A stretch of 64,000 bases of DNA. It comes from Mycobacterium cookii (GTDB taxonomy: Bacteria > Actinomycetota > Actinomycetes > Mycobacteriales > Mycobacteriaceae). The notes under the pieces were generated by a model. That model was not told the DNA's origin and ran no database searches. It saw only the letters and a list, made by a program, of their open reading frames with translations. The translations under genes were made by a program, and so were the position numbers. The stretch spans positions 1,674,001 to 1,738,000 of the forward strand of contig NZ_AP022569.1 of assembly GCF_010727945.1 (NCBI RefSeq). Reading direction: 5' to 3'. Below, in pieces: positions 45,632 to 55,082 of this stretch (position 1 is the stretch's first letter; each line of letters begins with the position of its first letter).

Positions 45632-46723
45632 CTAGCTGATGCTGTTGACGGCGGCGGCGACTCTGTTCTGAAAGTCGGACGGCAGCGGGATGTATCCCAG
45701 CGGCGCGAGGCCCTGCTGTCCGTCGGTGACGGTCGACTGCATGAACGCCCGCACCGCCTTACCGGCCTGTGCGTCGGGGTACTTGCCGCAGACCAGCTCA
45801 TAGCTGGCCAACAGAATGGGGTACGCCCCAGGGGTCGTCGCGGCGTACACCTTCGAAAGGTCAAGCACCAGATCGTCACCCGCACCTTTGATGGTGACAT
45901 TCGAGATGGTCTTGCCGACCCAGTCGTTGCCGATGTGAACGACTCCGCCCGCGGTCTGAATACCGGCGACATCGAGGTGCTGTCTCATGGCGTAGGACCA
46001 CTCGTTGTAGCTGATCGCTCCTTCGGTGTTCTTCACCGCCTCCGCGGTGCCTTCGTTGCCTTGCGCCGAGGTCCCGGCCCCTCCGTTGAAAACCTTTCCT
46101 GCGCCCTTGGTCCACAAGCCGTCGGCGGCGGCTTGCAGGTACTGCTGGAAGTTGTCGGTGGTTCCCGACGCGTCGCCGCGGTATATGACGTGAATGGCCT
46201 CGGCGGGCATCTTCCCGTTCAGCGCCGTGATCGCCGGGTCATCCCAGCGCGTGACGGCGCCGCTGAAAATCTTTGCGAGAGTGGCTGCGTCGAGTGTGAG
46301 GACGTCGGTCGACTTGACGTTGAAGGTGATCGCTATCGGCCCGAAGACGACGGGTAAGTCCCACGCGTCCGCTCCGCCGCAACGCTGCTGCGCGGCCTTG
46401 TGCTCGTCACTGCTCAGCGGTGAGTCCGAACCGCCGAAGTCGGTCTTGCCGGCGAGGAAGTCCGCGACGCCGGCTCCTGAGCCGCTGGCCGTGTACGCGA
46501 GTTGCTTTCCCGAGCAAGATTCTTCGTAGCTCGTGATGAAGTGGGTCATCGCATTGGCTTGCGCGGTCGAACCGCTGCCGGTGAGGTCCTGCTTTCCTCC
46601 GCAATCGACGTGGACGCCCTTTGCGTAGGAGGGCGGCGTGTCCAGGTGCGTACATCCCGATAGGGTGAGCACGGCTGCGGCGAGCAAGCCGACGAGGGAC
46701 CGGGATCCGTTGCGCTGCTTCAT
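45632..46723 (-). CDS. pstS: Phosphate-binding lipoprotein PstS
   Basis: A 363-residue periplasmic phosphate receptor. Signal peptide with lipobox LTLSGC (Cys about 24) indicates lipidation. Phosphate-contact motifs TGSGSTAQANAM, ASGSGAGVADFL, FGGSDSPL and YRGDASGTTDNFQQYL are intact. No pstC, pstA or pstB genes are adjacent, so it must deliver phosphate to a transporter encoded elsewhere; mycobacteria commonly carry several pstS copies. Confidence 0.95.
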   Translation of the reverse strand: MKQRNGSRSLVGLLAAAVLTLSGCTHLDTPPSYAKGVHVDCGGKQDLTGSGSTAQANAMTHFITSYEESCSGKQLAYTASGSGAGVADFLAGKTDFGGSDSPLSSDEHKAAQQRCGGADAWDLPVVFGPIAITFNVKSTDVLTLDAATLAKIFSGAVTRWDDPAITALNGKMPAEAIHVIYRGDASGTTDNFQQYLQAAADGLWTKGAGKVFNGGAGTSAQGNEGTAEAVKNTEGAISYNEWSYAMRQHLDVAGIQTAGGVVHIGNDWVGKTISNVTIKGAGDDLVLDLSKVYAATTPGAYPILLASYELVCGKYPDAQAGKAVRAFMQSTVTDGQQGLAPLGYIPLPSDFQNRVAAAVNSIS

Positions 46724-47023
46724 GTCTGCCTCCTCGAGAACAACTGTTCAGCCGCACATCGGCGCGCAGCACCGCCGCGCGCCCGGTCGAGCACGTCAGC
46801 GAACATTAAAGGTCACCGAAATCGAAATGCGATCGATCCACAAGCGAACAACAGGTGAAGACGCGCTGCGCGTCAGATAATCACCGGACCGGTGCATTCG
46901 CTGAATTCATCCGGCAGTCAGCGCACGTTCAGCTATCTGACTTAGCGTCTGCGACGTTGGCGCTCGCCGACGGTTTGTCTACGCCGGCAACGCGCGCCGA
47001 ATTCACTGCACCGGAGAGGTGAC
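46724..47023. promoter_or_regulatory. Divergent promoter region between pstS and the MFS gene, with a palindrome
   Basis: No gene is seen. A 13-base palindrome CACCGG-A-CCGGTG lies at 46882-46894 and is a candidate operator for the transporter gene. I could not confidently mark a PhoP/RegX3 phosphate box for pstS. Confidence 0.4.
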
Positions 47024-48496
47024 ATGACTGACACGCTCGACACACGGCAGACCACCGGCAAGACGGTGCAGGAGTACATCGACGAGTTGCCGCAATGGCC
47101 CGATGGCACGGCATTGAAGTCGATGCCGATGACCGCCATGCAATTTCGCATCTGGGCGCTGGCCTGTGCGGGCAAGTTCTTCGAGGGCATGGTCGTGTTC
47201 ATGACCGGGGTTGCCCTGCCGCTGATCTCGATCCAGTTCCACCTGAACGCTGCCGACAAGGGCATGGTGACCGCAGCATCGCTGGCGGGTATCCTGGTCG
47301 GCGCCACCGCACTTGGTGGACTTGCCGACAGCCACGGCCGCAGGCTGATGTTCATCGTGGAGATGGTCATCTTCGCGGTCTTCCTGGTGGCGCTGACGTT
47401 CGCGCCCAACTTCATCACGCTGGTCGTCTGTCTGTTCGGCGCGGGCATCGCGCTGGGCTGCGACTACCCGACTGCGCACATGGTGATCTCGGAGAGCATC
47501 GCCACCTCGATGCGCGGCCGACTCGTCCTGAGCGCCTTCGCTTTTCAGGCCGTCGGCGCCTTCTTCGGCACGGCGTTGGGCTTCGGCATCCTGTACGCGA
47601 ACCCGGACGTGGGCGCGTGGCGGATGATGTACGCAGCCGCGATCGTGCCCGCGATCCTGGTCGTCATCGGGCGGTTGTACGTCACAGAGAGCCCGCACTG
47701 GCTGGTGTCCAAGGGCCGCATCGAGCACGGCGAGAAGGCCACCACCAAACTGCTCAAGCGCAACCCGCAGTACCCCAAGAACGTATCGCTGGCACACCTG
47801 GCCGAGAAGGCCAAGGCCCCCGAAGAGCACGGTACCTACCTGGCGTTGTTCAAGAAGCGGAACCGCCGCGCGACGATCCTGGCCTCAGTTCCCTGGTTCC
47901 TGCAGGACCTGGGCGTCTACGGTATCGGTATCTTCACGCCGACCATTCTGGCCGCGGTCATCGGCAAGGAATCGAAGTCGCACGCGCTGGCCGACACCAT
48001 TCACAACGACATGCTGGGCGCCAAGGGGTCGGCCATGATGGACACCCTGTTCGTCTTGGGCATCATCGTCGCGATCTTCTTGGTCGACCGAGTGGGCCGG
48101 ATCAAGTTGCAGATCTGGGGCTTCATCGGCTGCGCGGTCGGCCTGCTGTTGTCCGGGCTCTCGATCCGATCGGACGGCAGCAATGTCATGTGGCTGCTGT
48201 TCCTCGGATTCACGCTGTTCTACTTCATGGTCAACTTCGGACCGAACGCCATGACCTATCTGCTGGCCGGCGAGGTGTTCCCCACCGAGGTGCGGGGTAA
48301 GGGCGCAGGCTTTGCCGCGTCCTTCGCCAAGATCGGGGCGGTGCTGACGGCGTTTCTGTTCCCCATCCTGCTGAAGAGCATCGGCACCACCGCGCTGCTG
48401 TGGGGTCTCGTCGTGTGCTTCCTCGCCGGTGCCGTCGTGACGTACTTCTTCCGCATCGAGACCGCGGGCCTGAACCTCGAAGAAGTCGGCAAGTAA
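47024..48496 (+). CDS. MFS transporter (metabolite:H+ symporter type)
   Basis: A 490-residue, 12-TM major facilitator protein from an ATG with GGAGAGG upstream. Loop 2-3 signature GGLADSHGRRLMF, TM4-5 motif DYPTAHMVISESI, and a long central cytoplasmic loop containing TESPHWLVSKGRIEHGEKAT and LFKKRNRRAT. The second half has FLVDRVGRIKLQIWG and FPTEVRGKGAGFAAS. These resemble the sugar/aromatic-acid metabolite:H+ symporters. It could import an organic acid degraded by the surrounding pathways, which is inference only. Confidence 0.92.
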   Translation: MTDTLDTRQTTGKTVQEYIDELPQWPDGTALKSMPMTAMQFRIWALACAGKFFEGMVVFMTGVALPLISIQFHLNAADKGMVTAASLAGILVGATALGGLADSHGRRLMFIVEMVIFAVFLVALTFAPNFITLVVCLFGAGIALGCDYPTAHMVISESIATSMRGRLVLSAFAFQAVGAFFGTALGFGILYANPDVGAWRMMYAAAIVPAILVVIGRLYVTESPHWLVSKGRIEHGEKATTKLLKRNPQYPKNVSLAHLAEKAKAPEEHGTYLALFKKRNRRATILASVPWFLQDLGVYGIGIFTPTILAAVIGKESKSHALADTIHNDMLGAKGSAMMDTLFVLGIIVAIFLVDRVGRIKLQIWGFIGCAVGLLLSGLSIRSDGSNVMWLLFLGFTLFYFMVNFGPNAMTYLLAGEVFPTEVRGKGAGFAASFAKIGAVLTAFLFPILLKSIGTTALLWGLVVCFLAGAVVTYFFRIETAGLNLEEVGK

Positions 48497-48526
48497 CTGT
48501 CGGAGGGCGCTGGCACAATCGACCTT

Positions 48527-48763
48527 ATGTTCGAACAGATGCCGCCTGTCCTCGAGCGGCTGCGCGCGGCGGCCCGAGCGGAGGACCGGGCACACACGCA
48601 GGCATCGAACCTGAACCGATCCGCGATGATGCCCAAGCGCCGCCGCACCCGCGCCCAGAACCGCGCCGACTACATCGCCTCCCAACGGCGGCGCAACAGG
48701 GCAGCGCGGGAGGCGGCCCGACCGCTGCCCATCGTCGCCAATGACGAGCCGCCGCCCTTCTGA
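48527..48763 (+). CDS. Small basic protein of unknown function
   Basis: A 78-residue Arg/Ala-rich protein with an N-terminal amphipathic helix (MFEQMPPVLERLRAAARAED) and a basic stretch PKRRRTRAQNRADYIASQRRRNRAA that could bind nucleic acid. No known domain. It sits between the MFS gene and the TetR-thioesterase gene on the same strand. No strong ribosome-binding site is near the ATG, so it could be spurious, but frame length and composition favour coding. Confidence 0.5.
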   Translation: MFEQMPPVLERLRAAARAEDRAHTQASNLNRSAMMPKRRRTRAQNRADYIASQRRRNRAAREAARPLPIVANDEPPPF

Positions 48764-48829
48764 CGATCCGGCGCCGGACGCGGTAACCTCATTCTCACTG
48801 CTTGATCAGCAGGCGACCGAGGAGGCGGC

Positions 48830-49867
48830 ATGGCACAAGAAGACGAAGCCGAACCGACGACCCGCGACGCGCGCTTCATCAAGACCGCGGTCGAGATCCT
48901 CGGCGAGACCGGGCGCACCGACTTCACCGTGCAGGAAGTCGTCGCCCGATCCAAGACGTCGCTGCGCGCGTTCTATCAACATTTCAGTAGCAAGGACGAA
49001 CTGCTGATCGCTCTGCTCGAGCGGACCATGGCCCAGTCCACACAGGCCTGGCGGGCCGAGACCGCGGACCTGGATAGCACCGCGGCGATCAAGCTGATCA
49101 TCGACCGGATCAGCGCCGAACCCGAGTCGAGCACGCAGGACAGCCTGAACCGGGCGATGAACCTCTACAACCAGCATCTGGCCGAGACCAGGCCCCGCGA
49201 CTACGCCCGGATCATCCTTCCGCTGCACGAGTTGATGCGCGATGTCATCCAACGTGGCATCAGCGAAGGCGTCTTCCGGCCTCACCTCGATGTCGGGCCG
49301 GCCGCGGCGATCATCATGCAGACCATCTTGGGCGCCATGCGACTGCACTGGCTGGGAGCCGAATTGACCGGCGCGCCAATCGATGCGGCGCACCTCTACG
49401 ACTTCTGCATCCGCGCGCTGGGTACCGACGACGGCGCCCAGCCGGAGACGCCGACGCTTGGCGAACTGTTCAACCAGATCGGCATGCGCGCGGGCACGCG
49501 TCAGGGCGAATTCGCGATGACGATCCCGGTGAGCCCGCAGGTCGTCAACACGTCCGGCGCCCTGCAGGGCGGTTTGATCGCCACGCTGGTCGACGTCGCG
49601 GGCGGTCAATTCGGCTTGGACTACTTGCAGGACGGCACCACGATGACGACCGCCGACCTGAACATCCGTTACCTGCGGCCGATCCGGCAGGGCACCGCCT
49701 ACGCGGTCCCGAGGATGCTGCGCCAAGGCCGGCGCGCGATGGTGATGCAGATCGACGTCCTCAGCGACGGTGACGGCGACGACGCGCTGCTGGCCACGGC
49801 CACGGTGAACTTCGCCATCATCAACGGCGCGACCCCGACGCTGCCCCCCGACTGGCCGCCGGCGTAG
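48830..49867 (+). CDS. TetR-family regulator fused to a hot-dog thioesterase (PaaI/4HBT) domain
   Basis: A 345-residue two-domain protein from an ATG with GAGGAGG upstream. Residues about 12-60 form the TetR HTH (FIKTAVEILGETGRTDFTV, then VVARSKTSLRAFYQHFSSKDELL), and the helical TetR core continues to about 205. Residues about 215-335 are a complete acyl-CoA thioesterase hot-dog of the PaaI/4HBT type: VSPQVVNTSGALQGGLIATLVDVAGG, TTADLNIRYLRPIRQG, ATATVNFAI. The Asn/Gly and Asp typical of the active site (NTSGALQGG, LVDVAGG) remain. An acyl-CoA-sensing or hydrolysing repressor is a reasonable inference. It precedes the amidohydrolase and faces acyl-CoA catabolic operons. Confidence 0.9.
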   Translation: MAQEDEAEPTTRDARFIKTAVEILGETGRTDFTVQEVVARSKTSLRAFYQHFSSKDELLIALLERTMAQSTQAWRAETADLDSTAAIKLIIDRISAEPESSTQDSLNRAMNLYNQHLAETRPRDYARIILPLHELMRDVIQRGISEGVFRPHLDVGPAAAIIMQTILGAMRLHWLGAELTGAPIDAAHLYDFCIRALGTDDGAQPETPTLGELFNQIGMRAGTRQGEFAMTIPVSPQVVNTSGALQGGLIATLVDVAGGQFGLDYLQDGTTMTTADLNIRYLRPIRQGTAYAVPRMLRQGRRAMVMQIDVLSDGDGDDALLATATVNFAIINGATPTLPPDWPPA

Positions 49868-49946
49868 CCCACCGGTTACGGCGTGCAGTGCGAAAGTGGT
49901 AACGTCATTACCACCTCGTGAGAATCCAGACTTCAAGGAGATCGCC

Positions 49947-51140
49947 ATGCCGTCACGCGAACTTTCCTTCCCGGTGTTCGACGCCGACAACCACATGTAC
50001 GAGTCGGAGGAGGCGCTGACGAAGTTCCTCCCGGAGAACCGCAAGCGCGTCATCGACTACGTCGAGGTCCGCGGCCGCACCAAGATCGTGGTCCGCGGCC
50101 ACATCAGCGAATACATTCCCAACCCGACCTTCTCGGTCGTCGCTAAGCCGGGCGCCCAGGAGGACTACTTCCGCAACGGCGCCCAGGGCAAGAGCTACCG
50201 CGAGATCCTCGGCGAGCCGATGAAATCCATCCCTGCCTTCCGCGAGCCGGCCGCCCGGCTCGAGGTGATGGACGAACTCGGTATCGACTACGCGCTGATG
50301 TTCCCGACTCTGGCCAGCCTGGTCGAAGAGCGCATGAAGGACGACCCGGAGATGACCCACGACGTCATCCACGCGCTCAACCAGTGGATGCACGAGCAGT
50401 GGTCGTTCAACTATCAGGACCGCATCTTCGCCACGCCGGTGATCACGCTGCCCATCGTCGACCGCGCGCTCGAAGAACTCGAATGGTGTCTGGAGCGCGG
50501 CGCCCGCACCGTGCTGGTCCGCCCGGCGCCGGTGCCCGGCTTCAAAGGCAGCCGATCGTTCGGCCTCGAGGAGTTCGACCCGTTCTGGCAGGCCTGCATC
50601 AAGGCCGACATTCCGGTCTCGATGCACGCCTCGGACAGCGGCTATTCCGAGTTCGCCAACGTGTGGGAGCCCGGCGACGAGTTCCTGCCGTTCAAGCCGA
50701 CCCCGTTCCGCAGCTTCGCGATGGGCCACCGGCCGATCCTGGACGCCATGGGCGCGCTGGTGTGCCACGGCGCGCTGTCGCGCAACCCGGAGCTGCGGAT
50801 CCTGTCGATCGAGAACGGCGCCGACTGGGTGCCGGACCTGTTCAAGGGGCTGAAGGGCGTCTACAAGAAGATGCCGCAGGCCTTCCTGGAGGACCCGATC
50901 GAGGCGTTCAAGCGCTGCGTCTACATCACCCCGTTCTGGGAGGACCGCTTCACCGAGATCGTCAACATGGTCGGCACCGACCGGGTGCTGTTCGGCTCCG
51001 ACTGGCCGCACCCTGAGGGCCTGAAGGATCCGATCAGCTTCGTCGACGAGCTCACCGACTTCGACGAGGAGGACGTCGCCAAGATCATGGGCGGCAACCT
51101 GATGAAGCTGATGAAGGTCGCCAAGCCGGTCTCGGCCTGA
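49947..51140 (+). CDS. Amidohydrolase-2 family (ACMSD-like) metal-dependent hydrolase/decarboxylase
   Basis: A 397-residue TIM-barrel protein. The ATG at 49947 is fixed by AAGGAG. N-terminal metal motif FDADNHMYE (the D-x-D/H-x-H pattern), central SMHASDSGYSEF, and the C-terminal metal Asp in VLFGSDWPHPEG, followed by the helix DVAKIMGGNLMKLMKV. This family includes ring-acid decarboxylases and C-C hydrolases such as ACMSD. Here a decarboxylase or hydrolase in ring degradation is plausible but not shown. Enoyl-CoA hydratase follows at 30 bases. Confidence 0.88.
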   Translation: MPSRELSFPVFDADNHMYESEEALTKFLPENRKRVIDYVEVRGRTKIVVRGHISEYIPNPTFSVVAKPGAQEDYFRNGAQGKSYREILGEPMKSIPAFREPAARLEVMDELGIDYALMFPTLASLVEERMKDDPEMTHDVIHALNQWMHEQWSFNYQDRIFATPVITLPIVDRALEELEWCLERGARTVLVRPAPVPGFKGSRSFGLEEFDPFWQACIKADIPVSMHASDSGYSEFANVWEPGDEFLPFKPTPFRSFAMGHRPILDAMGALVCHGALSRNPELRILSIENGADWVPDLFKGLKGVYKKMPQAFLEDPIEAFKRCVYITPFWEDRFTEIVNMVGTDRVLFGSDWPHPEGLKDPISFVDELTDFDEEDVAKIMGGNLMKLMKVAKPVSA

Positions 51141-51169
51141 TTCGCCGGTCACCGTAATAGGGTCGCCAG

Positions 51170-52018
51170 ATGGAACGGCGCACCCTGGAAGCGGTTATCT
51201 ACGAACGCGAACCACCGATCGCGCGGATCATCCTGAACCGGGCCGACAAGGCCAACACCAAGGATGCGACGCTCGTGCAGGAGGTCGACGCCTGCCTGCA
51301 CGAGGCCGACCGCGACCGCGACATCAAAGTCGTGATCATCAAGGCGAACGGAAAAGGCTTCTGCGGTGGGCACGTAGCGCGCTGGGGCCCCGACGAAAAT
51401 CCCTATCCGGACTTCGGGGACACATTCGAGGATCTCTACAAGGGCACCGCCGACCTGTTTTTGTGGCCGACGCTGTATCTCTGGGAATTCCCGAAGCCGA
51501 CCATCTCGCAGATTCATGGCTACTGCATGGGCGGCGGCATCTATCTGGGCCTGCTGACCGACTTCTGCGTGGCCTCCGACGACGCGTATTTCCAGATGCC
51601 GCTTGCTCAGAGCCTCGGTGAACCCGGTGGGCACACCATGATCGAGCCGTGGCTGCTGATGAACTGGCATCGCACCATGGACTGGTTGCTGCTGGCGCCG
51701 ACGCTGTCCGCGGCCGAAGCGCTCGAGTGGGGGCTGCTCAACAAAGTGGTACCCCGAGACGACCTCGAGGACACCGTCGAAGGGATGGCGCGCAAGATCG
51801 CGCAAGTCCCGCTGACGACGTCGATGGCGGTGAAGAACAGCGTTAAGCGCGCCTACGAGTTGATGGGCATGCGGGTGCATCTCCAGGTCAGCCACATCCT
51901 CACCAACATGGTCGGCGCGGCCACCGACGTTCAGGAGCGCAGAGCGCAACTCAGGCAATCCGGATTGAAGCCAAGGGATTTCGTCGGCCGCGACGAGGCG
52001 ACCCCGACAACCGACTAG
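51170..52018 (+). CDS. Enoyl-CoA hydratase/isomerase family protein
   Basis: A 282-residue crotonase-fold protein. Oxyanion-hole segments KANGKGFCGGHV and HGYCMGGGIYLGL are present. The following catalytic-loop region (AYFQMPLAQSLGEPGGHTMIEPW) is unusual, with an aromatic/Met-rich stretch instead of the standard EIxLG helix. It is clearly paralogous to the enoyl-CoA hydratase at 56618-57487 (shared LWEFxKPTIxQxHGYC and the C-terminal RAYELMGMRVH). It converges on the KstD-like gene with a CTAG stop overlap. Confidence 0.87.
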   Translation: MERRTLEAVIYEREPPIARIILNRADKANTKDATLVQEVDACLHEADRDRDIKVVIIKANGKGFCGGHVARWGPDENPYPDFGDTFEDLYKGTADLFLWPTLYLWEFPKPTISQIHGYCMGGGIYLGLLTDFCVASDDAYFQMPLAQSLGEPGGHTMIEPWLLMNWHRTMDWLLLAPTLSAAEALEWGLLNKVVPRDDLEDTVEGMARKIAQVPLTTSMAVKNSVKRAYELMGMRVHLQVSHILTNMVGAATDVQERRAQLRQSGLKPRDFVGRDEATPTTD

Positions 52019-53715
52019 CGGCTCATCTCGCCGGCCAACTTACGGCCGGCGGCGTGGCGTGCAGCCACGTAGCCGAACACCATTGAGCTCGCGATGCTGG
52101 CGCCGGCACCCGGATACGTCCGGCCCATCACGGTCGCCGTCGTGTTGCCCGTCGCGTACAAGCCCTCGATCACGCGGTCGTGTTCGTCGAGCACCTGCGC
52201 GTACTCGTTGGTGATCACGCCGCCGCACGTGCCAACGTCCGCGGGCAGCACCCTGGTCGCGTAGTACGGCGCCCGGTCCAGCGGGCCGATCGCGGCGTTG
52301 GGCCGGTACCCGGGATCGCCGAGGCAGTCGTTGTAGGCGGACTGGCCGCGGCCGAAGTCGGGATCGAGGCCTTTGGCGGCGAATCGATTGAAGCGGGCAA
52401 CGGTGTCCGTGAGTTTGTCTGCGGAAACGTCGATTTGGTCCGCGAGATCGGCGATCGTCTGACCGCGCTTGACCGCGCCGCTCTCGATCAATGCGGGCGG
52501 CAGGTTCTGATTGCGTTTGAGCGGGTTGGTCCCGGTGACGTATCGGTGCACGTAACCGTCGTCGAAAATCATCCAGCACGGGACGGCCTTGTTGGCGTAC
52601 ATCGCCTTGCCGACCTCGACGTAGGAGTTGGACTCGTTGCAGAACCGCCGGCCCGTCGAGTCGACGTAGATCGCCCCCGGGCGCTGCCGTCCGGAGCCCA
52701 GCGACGCGGCCACCGCACCACCGTTGGCGATGAAAACCGAAGGCAGCCACCATGCTTCGTCCAGCAGATCGGTCTTGGCGCCCAGCCGCATCGCGGTTTG
52801 CAGCACTTCGCCGGTGTCGCCGGCGTTGGCGATCGACCACTGCGCCTCGTTGGGCTGGTCACCGCTGTAGCGACGGCGCATGTCGGCGTTGTGGCCGAAG
52901 CCGCCCGCCGCCAACAGGACTCCCCTGCGCGCTTCGATGTTCATCGGCACCCCGTCGCGGACGATGCGTGCTCCGACAACGCGGCCGTCGTCGACGATGA
53001 GGTCGTCCATCGCGGCGTTGGTCCACAGCGGTGGCTGGCCCCCGCTGAGACTGATCAGCGCCTTGAGCATCTGACCGATCAATGACGCTCCGTTGGTGAG
53101 GATCTGGCGCCGGCGGAGGCGCGCCGCCGCGGTGCGCGCGAACACCTTTGTCGCGACCGCGAACGCGCGCGGCGCGCGGTTGTAGTACTGCACGGAGCGG
53201 AGCTCGTTGGTCAACACCACGTACCCGTAGTTCTTGGCCAGCGGCGGCTGGACTTTGTCATGCCAGCTGCCCAACTCGGCCGCATCGAACGGAATTCCCT
53301 CGATGGCCCGGCCGGATGCGTTGCCGCCCTTGTGATTCGGGTAGTAGTCGCTCCAGCCGTCACAGCGGATCAGCTGAACCCCTTTGCGGACCAGGAAGTT
53401 GATCATCTCGTAGCCCGCGGTGAGGAACATCTCGCGACGCTCGGGTGACGACGGCGCACCGATGTCACCGACGACGTCGGCGAGGTAGGCCAGGCCGTCC
53501 TCGTGCGAGTCGGCGACGCCCTCGGCCCGCATCAGCGGATTGTTCGGCAGCCAGACGATCCCACCGGAGAGCCCCGTCGATCCGCCCACCAGCGCTTGCT
53601 TTTCGATCACCAGCGGCTCCAGCCCGCAATCGAGCGCGGCGAGCCCGGCCACCATGCCGCCGCCCCCGCTGCCGGCGATCAACAGGTCGACGGATCGGTC
53701 CCATTGCGTGCTCAT
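52015..53715 (-). CDS. FAD-dependent oxidoreductase, 3-ketosteroid delta-1-dehydrogenase (KstD)-like
   Basis: A 566-residue flavoprotein of the FRD/SdhA-KstD family. N-terminal FAD motif LLIAGSGGGGMVAGLAALDC and Glu in VIEKQALVGGSTGLSGG. C-terminal FAD/active-site segment LYATGNTTATVMGRTYPGAGASI, which matches the KstD Tyr-Pro-Gly element. Such enzymes dehydrogenate ring A of 3-ketosteroids, or oxidise other cyclic ketones. It is the last gene of the nine-gene operon and overlaps the Rieske gene by ATGA. The cyclic substrate is inferred. Confidence 0.88.
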   Translation of the reverse strand: MSTQWDRSVDLLIAGSGGGGMVAGLAALDCGLEPLVIEKQALVGGSTGLSGGIVWLPNNPLMRAEGVADSHEDGLAYLADVVGDIGAPSSPERREMFLTAGYEMINFLVRKGVQLIRCDGWSDYYPNHKGGNASGRAIEGIPFDAAELGSWHDKVQPPLAKNYGYVVLTNELRSVQYYNRAPRAFAVATKVFARTAAARLRRRQILTNGASLIGQMLKALISLSGGQPPLWTNAAMDDLIVDDGRVVGARIVRDGVPMNIEARRGVLLAAGGFGHNADMRRRYSGDQPNEAQWSIANAGDTGEVLQTAMRLGAKTDLLDEAWWLPSVFIANGGAVAASLGSGRQRPGAIYVDSTGRRFCNESNSYVEVGKAMYANKAVPCWMIFDDGYVHRYVTGTNPLKRNQNLPPALIESGAVKRGQTIADLADQIDVSADKLTDTVARFNRFAAKGLDPDFGRGQSAYNDCLGDPGYRPNAAIGPLDRAPYYATRVLPADVGTCGGVITNEYAQVLDEHDRVIEGLYATGNTTATVMGRTYPGAGASIASSMVFGYVAARHAAGRKLAGEMSR

Positions 53716-55064
53716 CGCGCCTCCGCGGTCAGACCGAGGTCGACGATCGGCACGTCGATCGTGGTGTTGGTCTTTTGGATCGCGGGCACCAGGGTCTCGT
53801 ACGGCAACCCGGCGAGGAAGCCGTCGACGACGCGTTCGAAGTTCGAGATCAGCCCTTCGATCTGGTCCGACAGCCGCATGTACTCAAATCCTCTGGAGTG
53901 CAGTCCTTTTTGCTGCCTCGGCAGGTTGGAGAAGTCCTGAGCCGGGATCGGCGGCCAGCTCGGATCGTCGGGCGGCCGCGGCTCCGGCGGCGTCGGCTTC
54001 CCCGCGGATCGGTCGGCCGGCATCCGGGTCAACGACCAGATCTCGAACAGCGTCTCCTCGGGCCCCAGCGGCCGGATGCGGTACGACGACGCGCTGCTGT
54101 ACGTCGGCAGGATGAAGTGGTGCGGAAAGGCGAACCCGATCGCATCGGTGATCCCGCGGCGGACGAGATCGTTGAGATCGGGCATGTCGCTGCCTCTCGC
54201 CCGATGCCAGCCGACGACCGCGTCGTTGAGCGCGCTGCGCCAACCCGCCAGTGCCTGCGCCGGATCCGACGGCAACGTGATGGTCTGCAGCCCTTCGGCG
54301 ATGCGGATGTCGTTCTCGTGCGTCATGCCGCCCATGCCGTCGCCCAGCGTGCGCATGAAGTAGAGACTGCTCGCGACCACCGGGTGCACCGCTTCCGACG
54401 TGCTGCCGGTCTGCGCCGACGGCAGCAGCTGCGGATGGGTCTGCGGCACGTGGTAGCCCTCCATGAACGCCGCCGTCGCCAGCTTCCAGTTGACCGGCAG
54501 CCGGCAGGATTGCCACCACTCCACCCGCAACGACTCGACTTTCCAGGCGTCGTAGGTCGACGCGAAGGGCTCCATCCAGTCACGCAGCGGCGGGGCGTCG
54601 TCGTCGAGGTTGATCCAGGCGCACCCGCCCCACAGCTCGCAGCGGACCGAGACGAGTTGCAGCTCGTCGGGCGACATGTTCTGCTCGGCGAACGCCTCCG
54701 GCCGCAACACAAAGGTGTTACGCCCGTCGATGCCCCAGCACCAGCCGTGGAACGGGCAGACGAAGGTGCGTCGGGCTCCAGGAAGAGAGCCGTTGCCCTC
54801 AATGAGTTTTACGCCGCGATGGCGGCACGCGTTCTGATACGCCCGCACCGTGTCGGCGTCGACCCGCACGACGATGATCGACTGATCGAGGATCTCGTAT
54901 TCGACGAAGTCGCCGGGCTTGGGGATCTCCTCCAGCCGGCAGGCCATCTGCCAGACCCGCGGCCAGAACAACTCGGCTTCCATCGCATAGAAGTCGGGGT
55001 CGTAATACCGCTGCTTGGGTATCCGGTCCGGGGTGTCGACCACCCACGGTATCTGGTTCACCAT
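53712..55064 (-). CDS. Rieske non-haem iron oxygenase, alpha-type subunit
   Basis: A 450-residue terminal oxygenase of ring-hydroxylating type, longer than the other two here. Rieske ligands C80-R-H82 and C103-P-F-H106; mononuclear iron site AFMEGYHVPQTH with His205 and His210. ATG with AAGGA upstream. It overlaps the KstD-like gene, so the two products are translationally linked and may act sequentially on a ring. No reductase gene is adjacent. Confidence 0.9.
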   Translation of the reverse strand: MVNQIPWVVDTPDRIPKQRYYDPDFYAMEAELFWPRVWQMACRLEEIPKPGDFVEYEILDQSIIVVRVDADTVRAYQNACRHRGVKLIEGNGSLPGARRTFVCPFHGWCWGIDGRNTFVLRPEAFAEQNMSPDELQLVSVRCELWGGCAWINLDDDAPPLRDWMEPFASTYDAWKVESLRVEWWQSCRLPVNWKLATAAFMEGYHVPQTHPQLLPSAQTGSTSEAVHPVVASSLYFMRTLGDGMGGMTHENDIRIAEGLQTITLPSDPAQALAGWRSALNDAVVGWHRARGSDMPDLNDLVRRGITDAIGFAFPHHFILPTYSSASSYRIRPLGPEETLFEIWSLTRMPADRSAGKPTPPEPRPPDDPSWPPIPAQDFSNLPRQQKGLHSRGFEYMRLSDQIEGLISNFERVVDGFLAGLPYETLVPAIQKTNTTIDVPIVDLGLTAEAR

Positions 55065-55082
55065 CTCGCTGTCCTTGTCACC

